From NCBI GenBank assembly GCA_015075405.1, contig JABTUK010000001.1, positions 186,001-250,000 on the forward strand: a stretch of DNA of 64,000 nt, written 5' to 3'. Both the position numbers and the translations under genes were made by a program. The notes below the pieces were generated by a model that saw only the letters and a list, made by a program, of their open reading frames with translations, ran no database searches and was not told where the DNA came from. The stretch is from Anaerolineales bacterium. Its GTDB lineage: Bacteria; Chloroflexota; Anaerolineae; 4572-78; J111. The number at the start of each line of letters is the position of its first letter. The stretch's first letter is position 1. Shown piece after piece: positions 42,471 through 49,005 of the stretch.

Positions 42471-43463
42471 TTATGAACATCCTTGATGGTGTATAGAATC
42501 TTCCGGCTGGAAAAAGCGCATCACATTGGTCAGGCTGGGTCCTGTCTGGGTAACTGAGAGCAGCGGTAAGGCCAGGTCCCGGATTTTGATCAAGATGCCA
42601 TATAACGCCGCCTGGTCTCTGACCGGCCCGGCGAGAATGGTTTCGCCTGCTTCGGTCTGGGTCAGAGACAGGTTATCGAACCAGTCACGCCAATGGGTAG
42701 GCAGATGCCCTTTGAACTTGATCTCGAAAACAGTCGCCTGGGGCGCGCGCAGTAGTTGGGCCACCGGCTGCTGGGTCAGCAGCCGCCCCTGGCTGATGAG
42801 AGCCACCTCATCGCCTATTTCTTCAATTAATTCCGGCTGGCGGGTGGCGACAATCACGGTTTTACCCTGGGAAAGCGCCAGTTTAGCCAGCCAATATTTC
42901 ACCAGGGAGGCTGTGGTATCATCCAGTCCGGCCAGCGGTTCATCAAAAATCACAAGCGGTGGATCGGCCTGCATCGCGCAGGCAAAAGTGACCAGCCGTT
43001 GCTGCGTGGGGGACAACTGGTGGACCGGGCAGTCCGGTAACTCCCACAGATTAAGCTCGCTCTTGAGCATTTCCAGGCGTTGTTTGAGTTTTTCTTCAGG
43101 CCAGGTTTCGGGTTGCACCCGGTGAGCAAAGTTTTCCCAAATCGAAAGCCGCCGGTTGAGGGTTTGGACCCCGGCCATAACCAGGCCAATCTGGTCGGCC
43201 AGAGTTATGTTACCGGGCGTCAGGATGTGTCCAGACACGGAAATCGTTCCCGCGGTGGGTTCCACTCGACCGCTTATGAGTTCAACCAGGGTGGTTTTAC
43301 CGGCGCCTTCGTTCCCCAGCAAGCCAAACACCCGGCCCTGAGGAATGGTCAGGCTGAGGTTGTCAATGGCCTTAACCGTTGAGCCGTCGCCGTTGTGATA
43401 GAGTTTGGTCAGGGCGTTAAGCTCAAGGGCAGGAGCGCTAATATGATTCATAAACCAACCCAT
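42471..43463 (-). CDS. ABC transporter ATP-binding protein
   Basis: Up to 330 residues (start ATG at 43463 or 43451). It has Walker A LLGNEGAGKTT, Walker B LVIFDEPLAGLD, an H-loop replaced by VIVATRQPE (Gln-rich, no His), and a weak signature LSPTQQR instead of LSGGQ. About 90 C-terminal residues follow the ATPase core, as in ABC-2/DrrA-type drug or lipid exporters. No permease gene is adjacent. Both starts lie inside a 15-codon remnant of an SPW gene, so translation is probably coupled to that remnant and transcription driven by its promoter with operator site 4. The weak motifs make transport activity uncertain. Confidence 0.85.
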   Translation of the reverse strand: MGWFMNHISAPALELNALTKLYHNGDGSTVKAIDNLSLTIPQGRVFGLLGNEGAGKTTLVELISGRVEPTAGTISVSGHILTPGNITLADQIGLVMAGVQTLNRRLSIWENFAHRVQPETWPEEKLKQRLEMLKSELNLWELPDCPVHQLSPTQQRLVTFACAMQADPPLVIFDEPLAGLDDTTASLVKYWLAKLALSQGKTVIVATRQPELIEEIGDEVALISQGRLLTQQPVAQLLRAPQATVFEIKFKGHLPTHWRDWFDNLSLTQTEAGETILAGPVRDQAALYGILIKIRDLALPLLSVTQTGPSLTNVMRFFQPEDSIHHQGCS

Positions 43464-43485
43464 TTAAAGACTTTGCTGTTTTCAT
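43438..43485 (-). pseudogene. 5' remnant of a second SPW gene acting as leader peptide
   Basis: Reads MKTAKSLNGLVYESY then stop. The first eleven residues equal the start of the SPW protein at 20001-20381, and the upstream bases (TGAAAACAGCAAAG preceded by GGTAACA) also match. GGGGGTAACA before the ATG is a strong ribosome site. The ATGs of the ABC gene lie inside this frame, in another phase. Confidence 0.75.
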
Positions 43486-43545
43486 TGTTACCCCCTGAGC
43501 AATGAAATAGGTAAGATAGACTTTCAACCTTATCATACCCTCATC

Positions 43546-43613
43546 AGGTAACTAATCCGGTAAACGTAGGTGAATATTAGGTAAACGTTTTTGTTTACCG
43601 GTTGTTTACCTTT
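43546..43613 (+). promoter_or_regulatory. Dyad operator, site 4 (truncated on the right)
   Basis: GGTAAC, GGTAAAC, GGTGAAT and GGTAAAC, then GTTTACC and GTTTACC follow the standard offsets; the sequence leaves the pattern at offset 68, exactly where the 90-bp recombinase repeat begins. A TATGAT read leftwards at 43532-43537 matches the -10 next to site 1. Confidence 0.82.
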
Positions 43614-43703
43614 GAAAAATAAACGTCCCACCCCTTTACAAAAGGGCGGGACGTTTGTCGAGCAATAATTTAAGAGTGAACGCGATTGGGCTAGCTATTC
43701 CTC
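43614..43703 (-). repeat. 90-bp direct repeat, copy B (recombinase 3' end plus hairpin)
   Basis: One visible mismatch to 14018-14107; the hairpin is at 43621-43656. Here only about 20 recombinase codons remain (GIASPIAFTLKLLLDKRPAL), preceded by TGA in place of CGA; similarity fades by about 43717. The left side abuts operator site 4. Confidence 0.88.
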
Positions 43704-43717
43704 AGCATAAGTCACTC

Positions 43718-43978
43718 GACCCAGACCTTACCTCGCTGTGGAACCAGAGAAAGGAAACGGGCTGAAAAATCCCTGGATGGGGTGTCTGCCTGTATCTTGG
43801 GGCGGCATGATAGTCCGATTGTGAGGAATGGTCAACTAAACCCGCCCAGTTCATTAATGGCAAAACAGGCAAATGGAACATTTGTTTGAGAGCTGGGTGA
43901 AGCTACAATATCTAGGGTATATACTCCCCAACCTTCCTAAATATAGTACGTTAAGCGTAAAGCCGCCTCTGGTCCAAT
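43718..43978. other. Spacer upstream of gyrB
   Basis: No gene, tRNA or repeat is recognised. It has mixed base composition and becomes A/T-rich towards the gyrB promoter. Confidence 0.4.
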
Positions 43979-44007
43979 TTGAGAAACTGAAACGCGTGTG
44001 GTATAAT
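43979..44007 (+). promoter_or_regulatory. gyrB promoter
   Basis: TTGAGA at 43979-43984 and TATAAT at 44002-44007 are separated by 17 bases, close to the sigma-70 ideal. The start codon is 40 bases downstream of the -10. Confidence 0.8.
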
Positions 44008-44047
44008 ATAGTGTCATATTTTAGAAGAAGTGAGGCGCTAGATTTCC

Positions 44048-45982
44048 ATGGCTACACCAGGCTCGCACCAATACACCGCTGAAAGTATTACCGTTCTTGA
44101 AGGGCTGGAGGCTGTTCGCCGCCGGCCCGGCATGTATGTGGGTGGTACCGACATCAAAGCCCTGCATCACCTGGTTTACGAGGTGGTGGATAACTCGATT
44201 GACGAGGCGCTGGCCGGTTTTTGCACCCATATCCAGGTGATTATTCACCCCGATAACAGCGTGTCGGTGATTGATAACGGGCGCGGCATCCCGGTGGCCG
44301 AGCATCCGCAAAAGAAAATTTCATCGCTGCAACTGGTGTTGACCACCTTGCACGCCGGCGGCAAGTTTGACCGCGACAGCTATAAAGTCTCCGGCGGTCT
44401 GCACGGCGTCGGCGTGTCGGCGGTGAACGCCCTGAGCGAGTGGCTGGTGGCCGAAGTGACCCGCGAAGGCGCAGTCTGGCAGCAGCGCTACGAGCGCGGT
44501 GTACCGCAGGGGCCGGTCAAGCAGGTGGCGACTTTGCCGCCGGAGCGCGCCAACGAAAGCGGCACCAAAATCACCTTCCGCTTCGACCAGGAGATTTTCA
44601 AAGAGGTAGACGGCTTCCAGTGGAACACCCTGCTGGTCCGCTTCCGCGAGATGGCTTTTGTGACCAAAGGCATCCACATCTATTTTAGAGACGAGCGCGA
44701 AGGCCAGGAGCGCGACTACAGCTTCTATTTTGAGGGCGGCGTGACCTCCTTTGTGCGCTATCTCAACCGCAACCGCGAAGCCCTGCACGAGCCGGTCTAT
44801 GTGGAAAAAGAGGTAGACCACATCGGGGTCGAGGTTTCGATTCAATACACCGACGCCTACACCGAGAGCGTCTACGCCTTTGCCAACACCATCCTGACCC
44901 CCGACGGCGGCACGCATTTGACCGGCCTGCGCGGCGCGTTGACCCGGACCATCAACGATTACGCCCGCAAAAACAGCCTGCTCAAAGACAACGACAGCAA
45001 CTTTTCGGGCGAGGATACCCGCGAGGGCCTGACCGCGATTGTCTCGATCAAGCACCCCGACCCCCAATTCGAGAGCCAAACCAAGGTCAAGTTGATGAAC
45101 GCCGAGGTCAAAACGCTGGTCGAATCGGTGGTGGGCGAGCGATTCTCGACCTTTTTGGAGGAAAACCCGCGCCAGGCTCGGGCAATTATCGAAAAATGTT
45201 TGACTTCTTTCCGCGCCCGTGACGCAGCCAAAAAAGCCCGCGATTTGGTGCTGCGCAAAAGCGCCCTGGAAAGCAGCACCTTGCCCGGCAAACTGGCCGA
45301 CTGCTCCAACCGCGATTCGGAAAACTCCGAGTTGTACATTGTCGAGGGCGACAGCGCCGGGGGCAGCGCCAAGCAAGGGCGCGACCGCCGCTTCCAGGCT
45401 ATTTTGCCCCTGCGCGGTAAAATTCTCAATACCGAACGCGCCCGGCTGGATAAAATCCTGGGCAATAACGAGGTCAAAGCCCTGATCACCGCCCTGGGCA
45501 CCGGTGTGGGCGCGGATTTTAACCTGGAGGGGCTGCGCTATGGCCGGGTTATCATCATGACCGACGCCGACGTGGATGGGGCGCACATCCGCACCTTGCT
45601 GTTAACTTTCTTTTTCCGGTACATGACCGAATTGATCGAGCAGGGTCATCTCTTTATCGCCCAGCCGCCGCTGTACCAGATCAAGCACAAAAAAGAGACG
45701 GTCTACGTTTACAGCGACGATGAGAAAGACGCCTATCTCAAAAAGCTCAATGGCGACACCGGCTCGGTCAATTTGCAGCGCTACAAGGGCCTGGGCGAGA
45801 TGAACCCGCAGCAGTTGTGGGACACCACCATGAACCCCGAAGTCCGTACCATCCTGCAGGTCACCGTCGAAGACGCCGCCGCGGCGGATAAAACCTTTGA
45901 CATGCTGATGGGCAGCGCCGTGCCGCCGCGCAAGAAGTTTATCCAGACCCACGCCAAGCAGGTGCGGAATTTGGATGTGTAG
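44048..45982 (+). CDS. gyrB: DNA gyrase subunit B
   Basis: 644 residues, the usual length for the short-form GyrB. GHKL ATPase: [24 protein letters not shown] and [17 protein letters not shown] with the ATP-lid glycines. Transducer and TOPRIM follow: [15 protein letters not shown] with the catalytic Glu, PLRGKILN, and [20 protein letters not shown] with the metal-binding DxD. The C-terminal block [17 protein letters not shown] is typical. Together with GyrA it adds negative supercoils; no gyrA is in the window. It has its own promoter and is the best marker here for placing the organism. Confidence 0.96.
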   Translation: MATPGSHQYTAESITVLEGLEAVRRRPGMYVGGTDIKALHHLVYEVVDNSIDEALAGFCTHIQVIIHPDNSVSVIDNGRGIPVAEHPQKKISSLQLVLTTLHAGGKFDRDSYKVSGGLHGVGVSAVNALSEWLVAEVTREGAVWQQRYERGVPQGPVKQVATLPPERANESGTKITFRFDQEIFKEVDGFQWNTLLVRFREMAFVTKGIHIYFRDEREGQERDYSFYFEGGVTSFVRYLNRNREALHEPVYVEKEVDHIGVEVSIQYTDAYTESVYAFANTILTPDGGTHLTGLRGALTRTINDYARKNSLLKDNDSNFSGEDTREGLTAIVSIKHPDPQFESQTKVKLMNAEVKTLVESVVGERFSTFLEENPRQARAIIEKCLTSFRARDAAKKARDLVLRKSALESSTLPGKLADCSNRDSENSELYIVEGDSAGGSAKQGRDRRFQAILPLRGKILNTERARLDKILGNNEVKALITALGTGVGADFNLEGLRYGRVIIMTDADVDGAHIRTLLLTFFFRYMTELIEQGHLFIAQPPLYQIKHKKETVYVYSDDEKDAYLKKLNGDTGSVNLQRYKGLGEMNPQQLWDTTMNPEVRTILQVTVEDAAAADKTFDMLMGSAVPPRKKFIQTHAKQVRNLDV

Positions 45983-46196
45983 TGTACAAAGCGATGACGT
46001 TTGAGAACTTGAAATGACATTTCGATGGAGGCGATTCCTGTTTGGGGCCGCCTCTTGTTGTTACGGTCACTGGCGTTCAGCCGAATTGCAGGTCCGGGCT
46101 TGGGCCTTGTGTCATAACTTCTGGCCCTATTGCCCGCGTGTTCGTATCGCTTCCTCACCTCACGTGGCATCGCAGCTTTAATTTTAGGAGGTAATA

Positions 46197-46451
46197 ATGC
46201 ACAAAATTGAGCCAAAGTTAGAACAGCGATTGCAGGATATGCCCAATCGGGCCGTAGATTTGATTGTCCGCACCGAGGGCGACCCCAGCCCCCACCTGGA
46301 GTGGCTGGCCGCCCAGAACATCGAGGTCAGGCACGTGTTCAAACTGTCGCCGGGCGTGGCCGTTTCAGCGCCGGGCCGGGATGCCTTGAAGCTGCTAACC
46401 CAGGAGTGGGTGGTCTCGGTGGAGGTGGATGAAGGAGTAAGGGCTACGTAG
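46197..46451 (+). CDS. Small protein resembling a subtilisin propeptide/inhibitor (I9-like)
   Basis: 84 residues, with TTTTAGGAGG before the ATG. RAVDLIVRTEGDPSPHLEWL, VFKLSPGVAVSAPG and QEWVVSVEVDEGV alternate strands and helices in the ferredoxin-like way of I9 propeptides, which end near EDVxxVEPD. The next gene is a subtilisin whose own N-terminus has VIVRRKEG and SQAEDVEHVWPD in the same places. A free inhibitor or chaperone for that protease is an inference; a duplicated propeptide is likely. Confidence 0.6.
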   Translation: MHKIEPKLEQRLQDMPNRAVDLIVRTEGDPSPHLEWLAAQNIEVRHVFKLSPGVAVSAPGRDALKLLTQEWVVSVEVDEGVRAT

Positions 46452-46607
46452 CAGAGGCGCGATGAAATAATAGAGAACCGGTTATGTGTAATTAATTCCA
46501 TCGCCCCTTTAAAAAAGTGATGCGTGGTACGTGGTCTGCAAACGCACTACCGTACTACGCACCACGTTTAACGTTTCACCTGAAACTTTCAGGCAAAGGA
46601 GATGACT

Positions 46608-47870
46608 ATGCCGGCGACGATTTCCCCATCTTTGCAGCAGAGAATGAACGCAGTACCTAATGATGAGCCGATTCCAGTGATTGTGCGGCGCAAAGAAGGC
46701 ACATTCAGCGCCCGCGCCGCCACCCGCGGCCTGCCGCCCTCTCCTAGCGAACCCAGCTTTACCCTGATTCCGGCTGAGGCCACCCGCATGACCCCCGCCG
46801 ACATCGCCGCCCTGAGCCAGGCGGAGGATGTCGAGCATGTCTGGCCAGATTTGCCGGTGCATACCTGCCTCAATACCTCAGTGCCCAAAATCAATGCGCC
46901 GAGGGTCTGGTCCGAGGCCGGCCTGCGCGGGCAGGGCATCAAAGTGGCGGTGGTTGATACCGGCCTGGATGACAGTCACCCCGATTTTGCCGGGCGGGTG
47001 ATAGCCATGAAAAGCTTTGTCAGCGACAGCGCCCGCGACGACAACGGCCACGGCACCCACGTGGCCGGGACCATTGCCGGCAGCGGGGCCAAATCGGGCG
47101 GGAAGTATGTGGGCGTAGCCCCTGAAGCGACCCTTTACATTGCCAAAGTGCTGCGGGCCAACGGCAGCGGCTCGATGAGTTCGGTCATGGCCGGGATCGA
47201 GTGGGCGGTGCTGGAGCAGGGGGTGCAGATTATCAATCTTTCGCTGGGCGGCAGCGGGCCGTGCGATGGCACGGATGCCCTTTCGACGTTGGTGGATGAG
47301 GCGGTTCGCCAAGCCGGGGTAGTGGTCTGCGTGGCCGCCGGCAACGAGGGGCCGGAGGAGCGAACCATCGGCTCGCCCGGCTGCGCCCGCTACGTCATCA
47401 CCGTCGGCGCGATGACCGATACCGATCTGATTGCCCGCTTCTCCTCGCGCGGCCCCACCGCCGATGGCCGCACCAAGCCGGATATTGTTTTTCCTGGCGT
47501 CGGGGTGATTGCCCCACAGGCCGCCGGAACTCGCCTGGGCACGGTGATCGAAGACGGCTACGTAGCCAGCGACGGGACCAGCATGGCTACCCCGCACGCC
47601 AGCGGGGTGGCGGCGCTGATGCTGCAAGCCAATCCTCAACTTAACGCCGAGCAGGTCAAAACCCTGATGCTGGCTGGCGCGGTCAGCATCGGCGCGCAGC
47701 CCAACGAGCAGGGCGTGGGCCGCGGCGACGCCTACCTGGCCTATCAAAAAGCCATCGCTGCCTTGCCCGAACCGCCGCCCACGCCTCAACCGGAACCGCA
47801 GCCGCAGCCAGAACCCCAACCGCAACCCCAGCCGCCAGGCTGTCTGGCGAGTTTGTTCGGGCGGCGGTAG
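46608..47870 (+). CDS. Subtilisin-like serine protease (S8), no signal peptide
   Basis: 420 residues from the ATG at 46608, with AAAGGAG 7 bases upstream (an ATG at 46602 is too close to it). An I9-like propeptide (about 20-85) is followed by the S8 domain with catalytic Asp in VAVVDTGLDDSHPDF, His in DDNGHGTHVAGTIAG, oxyanion Asn in CVAAGNEGPEE and Ser in SDGTSMATPHASGVAAL. The tail is Pro/Gln/Glu-rich (PTPQPEPQPQPEPQ) and ends in a short CLASLFGRR. With no signal peptide it should be cytoplasmic or leave by another route. Confidence 0.92.
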   Translation: MPATISPSLQQRMNAVPNDEPIPVIVRRKEGTFSARAATRGLPPSPSEPSFTLIPAEATRMTPADIAALSQAEDVEHVWPDLPVHTCLNTSVPKINAPRVWSEAGLRGQGIKVAVVDTGLDDSHPDFAGRVIAMKSFVSDSARDDNGHGTHVAGTIAGSGAKSGGKYVGVAPEATLYIAKVLRANGSGSMSSVMAGIEWAVLEQGVQIINLSLGGSGPCDGTDALSTLVDEAVRQAGVVVCVAAGNEGPEERTIGSPGCARYVITVGAMTDTDLIARFSSRGPTADGRTKPDIVFPGVGVIAPQAAGTRLGTVIEDGYVASDGTSMATPHASGVAALMLQANPQLNAEQVKTLMLAGAVSIGAQPNEQGVGRGDAYLAYQKAIAALPEPPPTPQPEPQPQPEPQPQPQPPGCLASLFGRR

Positions 47871-47876
47871 GCGGGC

Positions 47877-47950
47877 TGGTCAAAAGGTACGGTAGCGGCG
47901 GGCTTGCTCCCACTCAGGGTGACCGCAAGGGCCACCGCTACCGTGCACTA
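47877..47950. terminator. Hairpin after the protease gene
   Basis: GGTACGGTAGCGGCGGGC (47887 region) pairs imperfectly with GGGCCACCGCTACCGTGC (47928 region). It lies between the convergent protease and SnoaL-like genes; there is no long T-run. Confidence 0.45.
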
Positions 47951-47979
47951 CCGATTTTGAAAATCAAACCTCATTAACT

Positions 47980-48393
47980 TTATTGAGGCACTACCCCCAA
48001 CTGTTGCAACAGACCAAAGGCGTCAAACACCACGCGGTTCTGGGTCAACTTGCCATCCTTAACGGTAAAGATACCCGTAGCCGAAATTTTGACCTGCTTG
48101 CCTGTGGCCGGTATACCCAGAAACACGCCCTGATGGGCGCCGGTGTGCCAGGCGCGGACTGCCACGCGATCATCCTCCGCCGCCATTAAGTCAATTTTGC
48201 TAGTAAAGTCGGGGAAACTGGCTGTAAACATACGGATGAGGGTACGAGCGCCGTCCAGCCCTTGCATCGGCGGCAAAGATGGATCCACATTTTCCCACTC
48301 CGGCGAAAATAATGACTCGACCACGCTGGTATCCCCCTGATCCACGGCTTGATAAAAGCGTTTTATTACCTCTTTGTTTGTTTCAGATGTCAT
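47980..48393 (-). CDS. SnoaL-like (ester cyclase-type) protein
   Basis: 137 residues with the cone-shaped SnoaL/NTF2 pattern: NKEVIKRFYQAVDQGDTSVVESLF at the start, GLDGARTLIRMFTASFPDFTSKIDLM in the middle and FLGIPATGKQVKISATGIFTVKDGKL near the end. Members bind hydrophobic substrates or have unknown roles. A paralogue on the same strand lies 63 bases upstream (48457-48888). Confidence 0.85.
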   Translation of the reverse strand: MTSETNKEVIKRFYQAVDQGDTSVVESLFSPEWENVDPSLPPMQGLDGARTLIRMFTASFPDFTSKIDLMAAEDDRVAVRAWHTGAHQGVFLGIPATGKQVKISATGIFTVKDGKLTQNRVVFDAFGLLQQLGVVPQ

Positions 48394-48456
48394 GATTGTT
48401 CTCTTTCTGTTGTTTAGTTTGTAAATATCATTGAAGCCATCGCTAAAATCTCAGTT

Positions 48457-48888
48457 TCAAGGGGCAGCAGGCGCAGGCATCAGGCCAAGCTGCATAAACA
48501 ATCCGGCCTGATCGTTGTTTCCCCAGCGCTCAATGATGCGACCATCATGCATCCGGTTGAAGGTAATGCCCGACATGTAACCCGTTTTGCCCGTCGGCGG
48601 AATCCCCATCAACTCGCCCAAATGAGTCCCACCACCCGACCAGGCAATGACGACCAGGTCTCCTTCAGCGATGATGTCATGCACCGTCACCTTAAGATCG
48701 GGGAAGGCCCGCCGCCAGATCATAGCAAGCTGTTTCAGGCTTTCGGCCCCGTGTTGCAGGTGAGGCGGGGCGGTGTGATCCACCAAATCCGCTGCTACAA
48801 ATTCGTCAATAACGGATAGGTCCCCGTCGGCGCTAAAAGCCTCCTCATTCACGCGGCGGACAATTGTTTTGTACTGCTGGTTCGACAT
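48457..48888 (-). CDS. SnoaL-like (ester cyclase-type) protein, paralogue
   Basis: 143 residues with the same fold as the downstream gene: TIVRRVNEEAFSADGDLSVIDEFV, ESLKQLAMIWRRAFPDLKVTVHDII and LMGIPPTGKTGYMSGITFNRMHDGRI. The start ATG follows a GGAGAAAACGT site and is divergent from the STAND-TPR regulator gene, which may control it. The two paralogues probably form one transcript. Confidence 0.85.
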   Translation of the reverse strand: MSNQQYKTIVRRVNEEAFSADGDLSVIDEFVAADLVDHTAPPHLQHGAESLKQLAMIWRRAFPDLKVTVHDIIAEGDLVVIAWSGGGTHLGELMGIPPTGKTGYMSGITFNRMHDGRIIERWGNNDQAGLFMQLGLMPAPAAP

Positions 48889-48973
48889 ACGTTTTCTCCT
48901 TTCGGGTAGAGGTTTGATTGAGTATATTCGATTGTTATGCTACTATTATCAGCCAGTTTAGCAGAAAGTGTGA

Positions 48974-49005
48974 GGCACAAAGCGCCACAAAAAGCGCCAC
49001 AAAAA
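48974..49005. promoter_or_regulatory. Tandem GCGCCACAAA words before the STAND-TPR gene
   Basis: AAAGCGCCACAAA occurs twice in direct repeat immediately before the start of the regulator and within the divergent spacer towards the SnoaL-like genes. It could be an autoregulatory binding site, or simply part of the coding sequence if translation starts further upstream. Confidence 0.35.

Noticed and set aside
14823-43613. GGTAAAC-type repeats as replication iterons or an origin
   Set aside because: The four clusters are kilobases apart, each next to a promoter, with mirror symmetry; no replication gene lies beside them.
43718-44047. Chromosomal origin near gyrB
   Set aside because: No dnaA, dnaN or recF gene and no DnaA-box cluster is visible; gyrB alone is not enough.
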